A stretch of 30,373 nt of DNA from NCBI GenBank assembly GCA_023396795.1, contig JAEWUY010000128.1, positions 1 through 30,373 of the forward strand, written 5' to 3'. Position 1 is the first letter of the stretch, and each line of letters begins with the position of its first letter. The notes under the pieces are model-generated. The model made no database searches. It saw nothing but the letters and a program-made list of their open reading frames with translations, and was not told the origin of the DNA. Made by a program: the position numbers and the translations under genes. Of this stretch, positions 7,544 through 16,274 are shown piece after piece. The stretch comes from Bacillota bacterium. Its GTDB lineage: Bacteria > Bacillota_I > Bacilli_A > RFN20 > CAG-826.

Positions 7544-8440
7544 TTATATACCAAATATTAAGGCAAAAATTAGATAAATTAAAGCAATATGCGTTGGAAA
7601 GAATGCATAACTAGTGATGCGAAACCATTTCGCGTCATATCCGCGTTTACCATTATATAAGATGATAAGGAGACCAGCAAAGATCGACCAGGTTTGTATA
7701 TCAGCGAAATATAAATCTAAACCAGGTGATAAATATGGCAAGAACCAAAGGACAACGTTTAAAAAGAAAAGAGCGATAGCCATAATGATGTTTACTAGGC
7801 TACGGTATTGAGGCACATTTAGTAATTCGTTTCGTTCAACAACATAGCCAGTGGATACGTGATTAAACATGACTTTTGACGCGAGTTCATAAGAGTAATA
7901 AAAAGCAATTGTAAGTAAAAAGCCAAAGATGGAATAACCCATTCGCAAATATAATGGGAACCATTTAATTATCAGGTTGAGGGAGCTTAATTCTAATAAG
8001 TCGACAGTGGTGGATAAAATAACAAAGGATAATGGAAGGAGGGCCCAAAGTTTCTTAAAGCCTTTTTTGGTTATGAAGTAAATGAAAAGACCGTTAACTA
8101 ATAAGTCAATAAATGGGTTGTTGCCAATACTTGGATCAACAAAATAATATAAGATAACCTGTACAGCCATCACTAACCCCAAAAGGATGGCGAGGCGAAT
8201 TAAATATTGACGAACATTCTTTGAATGTACGAGACCTTCAACAAGCATAAGTACGAAAAGCGGAAAGGCCAGGCGTCCGATGCAGCGAAATATAAAACCG
8301 ACAACATAAAGAGTATCGCTTGTCGATGTAGCGTATTGCCACATGAAAAGACCGATATGATCAATTGCCATAGTCGCAAAGGCGATGATTTTAATCCAGA
8401 AACTGGAGAGCTTTTGCGCTCGTTCGAGTTTTGAGTCCAT
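7544..8440 (-). CDS. TraX-family polytopic membrane protein
   Basis: Integral membrane protein of 298 residues with about eight hydrophobic helices. Family marks are the opening SFWIKIIAFATMAIDHIGLF, then FRCIGRLAFPLFVLMLVEGL and RQYLIRLAIL, and near the end LYNGKRGYDAKWFR with the closing helix FFPTHIALIYLI. TraX was named for pilin N-acetylation in F plasmids. Chromosomal Firmicutes homologues are common and of unknown substrate, and membrane acyl transfer is the usual guess. The RBS AGGAGA (8450-8445) overlaps the stop of the upstream CPBP gene, so translation is coupled. The absence of conjugation genes argues against a role in plasmid transfer here. Confidence 0.85.
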   Translation of the reverse strand: MDSKLERAQKLSSFWIKIIAFATMAIDHIGLFMWQYATSTSDTLYVVGFIFRCIGRLAFPLFVLMLVEGLVHSKNVRQYLIRLAILLGLVMAVQVILYYFVDPSIGNNPFIDLLVNGLFIYFITKKGFKKLWALLPLSFVILSTTVDLLELSSLNLIIKWFPLYLRMGYSIFGFLLTIAFYYSYELASKVMFNHVSTGYVVERNELLNVPQYRSLVNIIMAIALFFLNVVLWFLPYLSPGLDLYFADIQTWSIFAGLLIILYNGKRGYDAKWFRITSYAFFPTHIALIYLIFALIFGI

Positions 8441-8448
8441 GTTATCTC

Positions 8449-9306
8449 CTAAATTTCAATAATCGTTAATAGAAAACTAATTAAATTATTCGTAATGTGG
8501 GCGTAAGTCGAAACAGCAAAACCTTCTTTTTCGTAGGCAATTGTTAAAATGGTACCTGCTAAGATGTAGGAAGGCAAATTAATTAACTCATTTAAAATGG
8601 TGTCGGGATTAAACGACATATGAATAAGCCCAAAAACGAGCATGGTGACAACATATGCGAGGGGTCGATTTAAGCGACGGATTAAAGAAAATAAGCCGAG
8701 TCGATACGTAATTTCTTCAACAATCGGACCAAATAAAACGAAGGCCAAAAACGACATGATTGGATAGCCACTCATCATCGCCACAATCGCACTTTCGTTT
8801 TGATTATCGCTCATCTCATAGCCAAAGGCTAAGATTACTAAATTATAAGCGACAGCCGCGACAATAACTAATCCACCATAGGATAGACCAACTACGATGT
8901 TGCGCAGGGGTTTAAAAGACTTTAATACGCGAATCAAATCTTTCCAAAGCAAAGCTATAAGACCGACAAACAAAGTCGAGTATGTAAAAAGGTTGAGCAT
9001 TAAATTCGTACGATTTGAGTTTAAGAAGGCTTCGTTAGCAATCGGATCAGTGTATGTGTTATTGGCGTAAATGATAAAAAAGAGCGATATTAATAAACTG
9101 ACAAGTGATAATCCGCCCCAACCAATCAAAAACATCAAGATTTGTTTCAACCAATGAACTTGAATAACATTTGGAAAACGGTTCGGTAATAATTCTCCTT
9201 CACTTGTCTGATTACAGCGAGGACAAACGCTTAAAGATCCGTCATGAATGTGGCGGCAGGAGGGGCATTGACGATAATTATTAGGTTTTGTTTTGTTTTT
9301 TGACAT
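8449..9306 (-). CDS. Zinc-ribbon CPBP-family intramembrane protease
   Basis: Membrane protein of 285 residues. I start it at 9306 so that the protein opens directly into a zinc ribbon with Cys14, Cys17, Cys28 and Cys31 (CPSC and CPRC). An in-frame ATG at 9399 would add 31 hydrophobic residues that run over the divergent promoter region and look unlike the family. No clear ribosome site precedes 9306, so the start stays uncertain. Six or more membrane helices follow. The CPBP (Rce1/Abi) catalytic motifs are present: EEITYR (Glu197, Glu198, Arg202) and FGLIH (His229), then an Asn-rich final helix region, THITNN-like. Known family roles include prenyl-protein or peptide cleavage in the membrane. 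It heads the operon CPBP-TraX-trxA. Confidence 0.88.
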   Translation of the reverse strand: MSKNKTKPNNYRQCPSCRHIHDGSLSVCPRCNQTSEGELLPNRFPNVIQVHWLKQILMFLIGWGGLSLVSLLISLFFIIYANNTYTDPIANEAFLNSNRTNLMLNLFTYSTLFVGLIALLWKDLIRVLKSFKPLRNIVVGLSYGGLVIVAAVAYNLVILAFGYEMSDNQNESAIVAMMSGYPIMSFLAFVLFGPIVEEITYRLGLFSLIRRLNRPLAYVVTMLVFGLIHMSFNPDTILNELINLPSYILAGTILTIAYEKEGFAVSTYAHITNNLISFLLTIIEI

Positions 9307-9372
9307 TTCAGTAAGTTTATTACAATTGAGGAATAAAATGTAAATAACTTTAATCAAGTTATGCAATAATAA

Positions 9373-9378
9373 TATAAT
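9373..9378 (+). promoter_or_regulatory. -10 element of the giant CvpA-like gene
   Basis: A perfect TATAAT sits 26 bases before the ATG at 9405. The -35 region (TTAATC or similar at about 9350) is poor. The predicted start site near 9385 would coincide with the ribosome site AAGGTGGG (9385-9392), giving a leader of only about 20 bases. Confidence 0.4.
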
Positions 9379-9404
9379 AAAAGCAAGGTGGGTGCACAAA
9401 GAAT

Positions 9405-12400
9405 ATGGATGCAGCTACGATTCAATTAATTACCCAAATCATTACGTGGGGCAGTCTTGGCCTCCTAATTTTGATTGTCGTCATTCTCTTTTTCGCCGGT
9501 TTGATTGGCTGGAAACGCGGGATATTTAATGCTGGTTTCCGTTTAATCTTTATTGGCATTTTAATTATTGTTGCTTTAACGACGGTTCGTCCGATGGTTG
9601 AATTTATCGGTGGACGTGACTTAGGACCATTAATGCGTCTATTTGGAATGGAGACGATAACTGTTTCCTCGGGATCAGGATCGGCTACGGTCGAAATTAC
9701 GAGCGTTTTTGAAACATTAACAAACTTGCTTGTTGCTTTGGGCGAGGCTAATGGTATTACGGTTGCAGCTGATCAAGTCAACGAGGTCGTTCATGGTTTA
9801 GTCTATTTAATTATTTCGACATTTGTTGTCATTATGGATGGCATTTTAATTTCTTCGCTTGGCAATTTAGGGGCCACTATTTTATGGCATGCAATTTTTA
9901 AACACCTAATAAGTAAACGAATTCGTAAAGTTGTTCGCGTTAAGGGTGTAGCCATGTTGATGGGATCGCTTAAATCGCTTCTTGTCGGAGCAATGTTAGT
10001 TTTTCCTTTCTCTTCATTAATTAATAATGCTGTACGCGCATTTAAAGATGAAGATAATGGCGTTATCATTGATAACGATTTGCTTAGCAGCGTGACGGAG
10101 ATTGTCGACGCTTATGATAACAGTGTTTTAGCAAATGTTTTGTTTAATTGGACAGCTGACGGGGAAGGCAAAACTTGGGATGTTATGCTTATGGATTCGC
10201 TTACTTCTGCAGATGTCGATGGAATTAAAGTTAGTTTTATCGATGAATTATACAACGTTATTGGAATTGGTAAGACCATTACTTCCGCGGGTATCTTTAG
10301 CGAAGGCGGTTTTGATTCGATTGGCTCGACTTTACTCGTTAATGACCAATTAGTGGTGTCTCTTTTATCTTCGATTGGTAATTCAGGTTTGGTTTTAATG
10401 CTTATTCCCGTCGCGGTCGAACTTGCGATGAATATGGATGAAGTGAAAAACTTTGTTGGCGAGGATTTACTCGATTTAAGTGACGTTGACTGGAAACACG
10501 AAATTAATAATATCGGCAAAATGTATCAGGCTGTTTTTGATAGTGGTTTGTTTGAAGATATGGTTGACGACGAAGGCAATTTTGTTCTCGATGACTCAGC
10601 TCTTGGCAAGTTGTTTGAGCTTGATACTTATTCAAACATCATGAGTATTTTTAGAGCAATTGATGATAGTAAACTATTAAGTCGCGCCATACCTGCTGTT
10701 GCCTATACAATGGCGCAAAATAATGAAGCAGTAGCAGCTTTTTCTGATTTCCTTCCCGAAACTTGGGAAGAGTACACAGCAATTAAGTGGGGCACTGAAT
10801 TAGGAATCGTCTATGATGCTTTGTTTAGAATTAATGCTCTTGATAGTAGTTTACTCCCATCATTGATGCTTGCTGGGGATGATAGTGGTGAAGGAGAAGG
10901 CGACCCTGAACCTGATCCAGCGATTCAAGTCGCTTTAGCTAACGCTGCCCTGGGTGCGCCTTATATGTCTGAGGAAGACATTTACGCTCAATATCTTGTC
11001 GAAGAAGAACCTGAAGAACCGGCTGCTAATCCCCTTGAGGGTATCTTGCGTAATGCTGGAGCCATTAAACAAATTTTAGTCGGTAATACCGATGCAAAAG
11101 GTAATCCGATCGGTGTTGACGCTAACGGAATGACGAAAGTTTTTGATGATGACGGCAATCGGTTGTATAACCGACACTATGCTTTATTTGATTCGCAACT
11201 TTTACAATACTCACTATCAGGAGCTATTACTTATCTTGTCGAAACTGTTTTGGCCGACTATAACCTTGAAGGACTTGATTTTGATAGTTTATTTGCTGAA
11301 CTTGATACGGGTGTTCGTTTAGTTAATTACAAAAAAGAATATGGCGCAGTCCTTGATTTGCTTGTAACTCTTGGTGAAAATGATGCGACTAGAGCTTTAG
11401 CTCTTGATCCAGAAAATTTACCGGGCATCGTTTTTAATGATGATGGTGGATTAGAAAGCATTGATCCGCAGTTAATTGCTGGTCTCAAAGCGGCTTTGCC
11501 GAAAATTGATAATTCTCGCCTTCTATCGATGATTTTACCTAATCTTATGGAAATGGTTTTTTCGGGTGAGCAAATGGCGGGAATGTTTGATGCGATTGGC
11601 ATCGACGCTACCTCATTAAATTGGGATACTTCTAATCTCGGCCGCGAATTTTCAATGTTGATTGATGCTTTTGATAGCGTTCAAGAATTAATGAGCATTA
11701 TGGAACCATTCGAAGACGAGACGGGTTCAATCGACCCCGCGAGTTTTGGCGATTTAATGTTTGAATTATCCGAAAATGATGAACCGTTAGCCAAAATGTT
11801 AGATACCTTGTATGCATCCAATATCATTAATGAAAAATATCAGGAAAATATTTACAACACTTATGGCGTTTTAATTCATAGCAAGGGTGAACTTGTTAAT
11901 GGTACCAATTCCAACTTCTATGCGATGCTTGATTTCGTCTTTGATTCGTTATTAGGCGGAAGAGGCTTTAGCAATAAAAAAGATGTCTACAATGTCGCTC
12001 AGTGGACAAACTCTCGAACACTTGAGGGCGATTTCCGTCGCGATAAATTTGGTAATGCCATCTATGATGGCGAAACTGGATTTATGACCGAATTCATCTC
12101 GGCGATTGGTCGGACAAGGCTTCTTGACATTATTGATGTGGGATCAGGCGGAACAATCGATTATGGCGACTTAGGTGCCGCCGTCAGCGATGTCTTTAGC
12201 GCCGTTGAAAAAAGCGCAGTTTTCTCTGCTACTTTTGGCGATGTTCTTGATATGTATATTTTAGAAGCCCTTAGCGATGACCCGGGTGATGTCAGTTTTA
12301 ATAACGTCACAGACTGGGAAGCAGAGGGAGAAGCCTTCGAGCGCCTTTGCTTAGCGATTGAAGATTTTGGTGATTTCCAAGACATCGACTTCATCGGTAG

Positions 12401-15400
12401 TGATCCCGATAACGTTGTGGCCTTGCTTAGTGCTCTTGCCGATTCACAAATGTTTGATGGACCTGATGGTTATTTGTTTGGTGACTTCTTTTATGACAAA
12501 TTAATGACTTCTTTAGGAGGCAACGCCTCTTATTTATACGATCCGAATGCTACGACCACTAACGAAGTTAAAAGCGATTTTGACTCACTAGAGACACGGC
12601 CAGAATGGCAGGCGGAAATTGTTCTTTTTGGCGAAGCTTTAGAAGCTTTGCAAGGTTCCAACGTTGATATTCATGGTGATCCAATTGATACAGGCGATCC
12701 TGTTGATTATTTAGGACTACTAACAACCGGCAAAGTGACATCCGACAATGTTCGCAATATTTTGACAGCTCTTAACAATACAACGACGATGCGAATGATT
12801 ATTTATAATGGTTATAACCAAATAGCAACAGCCTTCCAATCCGATGAAATTGATTTATCGACGATGAATAACGAAGCTTTAGTTTATATGAGTCGGGTTC
12901 AGCGTCAAGATGAAATCGATTTGACGGTCGATATGTATAAAGTTATTGAAAGTATCGGCACAAAAGATCCGATTACTGGAAACTATTCATACGATATAAA
13001 CTTCCGCGATACTGAAGATGCGGCGATTGACGACCTTCGCTTAGCTTTGAATGGACTTGTCGGTTCGGTTGTTTTTAACTCCCTTGATGGTGATGCCCTA
13101 CCTGCTGATGAAACGGTTTTTAGACAATTCATGGGCAAATTCATGAAGGTCAGCGTTATCGAAGAATCAATATACCGTCTGGAAAATCCTAAGGATATCG
13201 CTGGTGTCAGTGATGGCTATTACACCGATGGAACGACAAAGATTGTCTACATTATTAATACAAATCTGCCAACTCCGAGCGTAAATCTAAATTACGAATT
13301 AGTTTTTGATTTGACACAAACACTAGCTGCGCAACAAGGATATATTAATGAGATGATGGACTTAGTCGACGTCATGGTCAGCCTTGATGAAGGTGGCAGC
13401 GATCCTTACTCGGTTGATGGTATGAACATCGAATATGAAGCCTTAACAGAGGCGAATTTCGAAAGCATGCTTAACTCTTTAAATGATTCGCAATTGCTTT
13501 ATGATTGCGTGCCAAATATGATTTCGCGCATTGTTAATGATGAATCAGCTTTTGCTATTGACGATATTAACTTAGCTGCTGCTCATCCTTTCTTCCATTA
13601 TAATGGAACGAACTTTACTAATCGTTTCCCAAGCGGGGAAATTAGCGAACTAAGCGACCTGTTCGTCTTAATTCAAGAATTTAGCGCCCTTGTGACAACG
13701 GGTGATTTGGACTTAGCCCTTTTAACTACTGGAACAAATTTATCAACTTTTAAAGATACGCTTATAGCTTTGTCAGAAACAGAAACTTTCTATCAAGCTG
13801 GCAGTAATTTACTAGGTGAGGTAACGGTTTTTGAACAAATCATGCGCAAAATTTATGTTGATACATATTTAGCTGATCTTTCCTATCAACAAGTCGTCGA
13901 TTATGATCCCTTGGTCGCATCGATTGAACAAGGCATTAATAAAAAAGTCACTGATTCCCTAGTTGCCTTCCCATCGACTAGTTACTTAAATGGCGGCAGT
14001 TGGATCAATGAAATTGATGCGATTGGTGATTTAATTGTCACTTTCAACGGTTTAGGATTTACTTCTGGCGATTTTGATGGTCTTTCCGTCGATACTTTAA
14101 CCCCGACACAACTTTCAGCCATTTTACAAAGTATTAACCGCCTTGATGTTGTCAAAGATGCGATTCCGTTTATGATTAAAGACGCTTTGTATAACGTGAA
14201 TATTAATTTTGACCGCTTCTCGGCCTACGACAAAGCCGAATTTACTTTGGATGAGACTTCATTTGCCGGTCCGTTAACAACTGTTACTTTGACTGATGGT
14301 ACTTATAGTATTGATGTTACTGGTAATAATGTTTCTAGCGATGGTTCCACAATCGAAGTTGCTTTGGGAGGATATTTATACAACCTTGATCCGATTAACA
14401 ATATTTCTTCCTTGGTAATTGACGCTGGTGCTGGATCAAGTTTTGAAGTTTTCTATGGTACGACACCTAATCCCACTGTTAACTCTTATTTCTTAACGGC
14501 TGAGGCTGGTGATGTTTATACAGTTGACTTATCAGATATTCCTTATCAATATTTCCGAATCGAAGCGATAACAACTTTTGACATTGAACAATTAACGATT
14601 AAGCAGGCGATTGAATCTGGTGATTATATGCAGGATCAAATTAGCTATCGTGATGTTAACATTCCGATTTTGATTGATCTCATGGACGAATTCTATGTTG
14701 ATTCAACGAGCACTTACTATGATTTTAGCCAGCCAGAAGGCGTTGTGGGTTTTGTCAATGATGGCAATTCAACCGCTCCGATTTTAGCCTTCATTATTGA
14801 TAGCGACCTTTATCAAACACAAATTACTCCGCAATATAAAGCTGAGTCTCTTTTCTTATACAATATTTTGTCCTTTGAAATGTCCGTTACTGTTGGCGGC
14901 GCTCCAATCGACTTAGAAAGTGCCTTAGCACATAACGTTCGTGGCACATTGACAAGCGATAAGCTTGCCAAAATCAACGATATTCTTAATGTTGATTCCC
15001 TTGCAAAGTTTGATGTTACAAAAGAAGGCGATGCGATTGACTATGGTTTATTTGCTATGTCGTTTCTTGAAGGAGCTTTGTCAATGCCGACGGCCAAAAC
15101 AGCTTTCGCCTCACCTCTTGATCATTATTTATATAACATTGTTAAATACGACACAGGTTCTGGCATTGTTAATTATCTTGATTTGGCTGTGGGGTCAAGT
15201 ACGCGCGGCGTCATTGATAATAATTTCCTCGATGACTATGGTCACGCTTTGTTAATTAGTGAAATCGTCGCTGGTCAACTGAATGACATTATGGAAGAAA
15301 AATATGACTACCTAGTTACTAACGCTATTCCCCATACCGAAGTTGATTTGTACTCTAGCGAATACGGTGCCTTAAACGCCATTGAGCGAGTCGGCTTATC

Positions 15401-15662
15401 TGGAGCGGTGCAGGCCTTGTATTATTCATTAAATGATTTATTAGTACCTGATACGGAAATGACTGCTGCTGAGGTTACAGCGGCCTTTGAAGCGATGTAT
15501 GATTCGGATATTGCAATGATTTTCTATCAAGCTGATATTTATCCGTGTTTATCTGGTAATTTGTTGGCCGGGGGTCGGGGTTTAACGGGGGAAGCTAATC
15601 CGACGACATTATCCGATTGGCAAGATATCGCGAACGCTTTGATTGCTAGCCGTGGCTTATAA
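9405..15662 (+). CDS. Giant (2085-residue) membrane-anchored repeat protein with CvpA-like N-terminus
   Basis: The N-terminal ~200 residues hold four hydrophobic helices (about 13-31, 39-58, 131-155, 180-200) with GWKRG after the first and KHLISKRIRKVVR before the fourth, resembling CvpA. The positive-inside rule puts both ends of this head outside, so the remaining ~1880 acidic residues would be extracellular. They form degenerate helical repeats. A W-x-x-E-x-x-x-[IL]-G-type strip recurs at Trp363, 462, 740, 971, 1068 and 1533; two neighbouring pairs are 99 and 97 residues apart. Each is followed by an L-x-D/N-S-x-L-L-x-x-x-[IV]-P strip (serines 422, 704, 1362; variants at 597 and 1014). A non-repeat beta-rich insert lies at about 1612-1732. 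No C-terminal anchor or catalytic motif is visible. RBS AAGGTGGG at 9385. yigZ starts four bases after its stop. Function unknown. Confidence 0.85.
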   Translation: MDAATIQLITQIITWGSLGLLILIVVILFFAGLIGWKRGIFNAGFRLIFIGILIIVALTTVRPMVEFIGGRDLGPLMRLFGMETITVSSGSGSATVEITSVFETLTNLLVALGEANGITVAADQVNEVVHGLVYLIISTFVVIMDGILISSLGNLGATILWHAIFKHLISKRIRKVVRVKGVAMLMGSLKSLLVGAMLVFPFSSLINNAVRAFKDEDNGVIIDNDLLSSVTEIVDAYDNSVLANVLFNWTADGEGKTWDVMLMDSLTSADVDGIKVSFIDELYNVIGIGKTITSAGIFSEGGFDSIGSTLLVNDQLVVSLLSSIGNSGLVLMLIPVAVELAMNMDEVKNFVGEDLLDLSDVDWKHEINNIGKMYQAVFDSGLFEDMVDDEGNFVLDDSALGKLFELDTYSNIMSIFRAIDDSKLLSRAIPAVAYTMAQNNEAVAAFSDFLPETWEEYTAIKWGTELGIVYDALFRINALDSSLLPSLMLAGDDSGEGEGDPEPDPAIQVALANAALGAPYMSEEDIYAQYLVEEEPEEPAANPLEGILRNAGAIKQILVGNTDAKGNPIGVDANGMTKVFDDDGNRLYNRHYALFDSQLLQYSLSGAITYLVETVLADYNLEGLDFDSLFAELDTGVRLVNYKKEYGAVLDLLVTLGENDATRALALDPENLPGIVFNDDGGLESIDPQLIAGLKAALPKIDNSRLLSMILPNLMEMVFSGEQMAGMFDAIGIDATSLNWDTSNLGREFSMLIDAFDSVQELMSIMEPFEDETGSIDPASFGDLMFELSENDEPLAKMLDTLYASNIINEKYQENIYNTYGVLIHSKGELVNGTNSNFYAMLDFVFDSLLGGRGFSNKKDVYNVAQWTNSRTLEGDFRRDKFGNAIYDGETGFMTEFISAIGRTRLLDIIDVGSGGTIDYGDLGAAVSDVFSAVEKSAVFSATFGDVLDMYILEALSDDPGDVSFNNVTDWEAEGEAFERLCLAIEDFGDFQDIDFIGSDPDNVVALLSALADSQMFDGPDGYLFGDFFYDKLMTSLGGNASYLYDPNATTTNEVKSDFDSLETRPEWQAEIVLFGEALEALQGSNVDIHGDPIDTGDPVDYLGLLTTGKVTSDNVRNILTALNNTTTMRMIIYNGYNQIATAFQSDEIDLSTMNNEALVYMSRVQRQDEIDLTVDMYKVIESIGTKDPITGNYSYDINFRDTEDAAIDDLRLALNGLVGSVVFNSLDGDALPADETVFRQFMGKFMKVSVIEESIYRLENPKDIAGVSDGYYTDGTTKIVYIINTNLPTPSVNLNYELVFDLTQTLAAQQGYINEMMDLVDVMVSLDEGGSDPYSVDGMNIEYEALTEANFESMLNSLNDSQLLYDCVPNMISRIVNDESAFAIDDINLAAAHPFFHYNGTNFTNRFPSGEISELSDLFVLIQEFSALVTTGDLDLALLTTGTNLSTFKDTLIALSETETFYQAGSNLLGEVTVFEQIMRKIYVDTYLADLSYQQVVDYDPLVASIEQGINKKVTDSLVAFPSTSYLNGGSWINEIDAIGDLIVTFNGLGFTSGDFDGLSVDTLTPTQLSAILQSINRLDVVKDAIPFMIKDALYNVNINFDRFSAYDKAEFTLDETSFAGPLTTVTLTDGTYSIDVTGNNVSSDGSTIEVALGGYLYNLDPINNISSLVIDAGAGSSFEVFYGTTPNPTVNSYFLTAEAGDVYTVDLSDIPYQYFRIEAITTFDIEQLTIKQAIESGDYMQDQISYRDVNIPILIDLMDEFYVDSTSTYYDFSQPEGVVGFVNDGNSTAPILAFIIDSDLYQTQITPQYKAESLFLYNILSFEMSVTVGGAPIDLESALAHNVRGTLTSDKLAKINDILNVDSLAKFDVTKEGDAIDYGLFAMSFLEGALSMPTAKTAFASPLDHYLYNIVKYDTGSGIVNYLDLAVGSSTRGVIDNNFLDDYGHALLISEIVAGQLNDIMEEKYDYLVTNAIPHTEVDLYSSEYGALNAIERVGLSGAVQALYYSLNDLLVPDTEMTAAEVTAAFEAMYDSDIAMIFYQADIYPCLSGNLLAGGRGLTGEANPTTLSDWQDIANALIASRGL

Positions 15663-15665
15663 TTA

Positions 15666-16274
15666 ATGCAAACTATATTAACTTCAAACCAATCAACACT
15701 TATTGTCGATAAGTCACGCTTCATCGGCGTGACTTTTCATGTCGAAACAACTCATGACGTTAATGAGTGTCTTGCCCATGTTCGTAAAATCTTTCCAAAA
15801 GCAAAGCATTATTGCTATGCCTATGTTATCGGTCATGACGAAAAAGGTTTTGATGATGGCGAACCTTCAAAAACAGCGGGACGTCCTTTACTTGAACTTT
15901 TAAAACGAGGGGCATATGACGAAACATTGATTGTGGTTGTTCGCTATTTTGGAGGAACCCTTTTAGGGGCTTCGCGATTGTTACGCACTTATGTTAGTAT
16001 CGCCAACGCGACGTTAAACGCTGCCGAAAAACATCAGATTGTTTATATGCATACTTACCAATTAGAAGTTTCTTATAGTGACTATGAATATTTGCAAATT
16101 GAAGCTAAAAAGCATTCCTTCATCTTGGAAAACGTTACATTTAGCGATACCATTGGTATTAAGCTTTTAGCCCAACGAAAAGCTGACGAATTTTTACTAC
16201 AAATTTTACAAGGAAGAGGTGAAATAAAGCCTCTTAATCTTGAAAAAAGATACTTAAAGGAGAACAGTTTATGA
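15666..16274 (+). CDS. yigZ: YigZ/IMPACT-family protein (UPF0029)
   Basis: Small cytosolic protein of 202 residues with the two-domain UPF0029 layout. Core motifs are KSRFIG near the start, FDDGEPSKTAGRP (Asp63, Asp64, Gly65, Glu66, Pro67) and VVRYFGGTLLGASRLLR (Arg93, Gly96, Gly97). The C-terminal ~75 residues form the EF-G-like second domain. Eukaryotic IMPACT homologues modulate Gcn2, while the bacterial role is not settled. The start lies 3 bases after the giant gene with no obvious ribosome site, so it probably depends on coupling. Its stop overlaps the next gene as ATGA. Confidence 0.94.
   Translation: MQTILTSNQSTLIVDKSRFIGVTFHVETTHDVNECLAHVRKIFPKAKHYCYAYVIGHDEKGFDDGEPSKTAGRPLLELLKRGAYDETLIVVVRYFGGTLLGASRLLRTYVSIANATLNAAEKHQIVYMHTYQLEVSYSDYEYLQIEAKKHSFILENVTFSDTIGIKLLAQRKADEFLLQILQGRGEIKPLNLEKRYLKENSL

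Noticed and set aside
7544..8440. TraX as a sign of a conjugative element
   Set aside because: No relaxase, type IV secretion or integrase genes are present, and chromosomal TraX homologues are common in Firmicutes.
9307..9399. 31-residue N-terminal extension of the CPBP protein
   Set aside because: It would cover the divergent promoter zone and place a hydrophobic stretch before the zinc ribbon, unlike the expected layout; it remains possible because the chosen start lacks a clear ribosome site.
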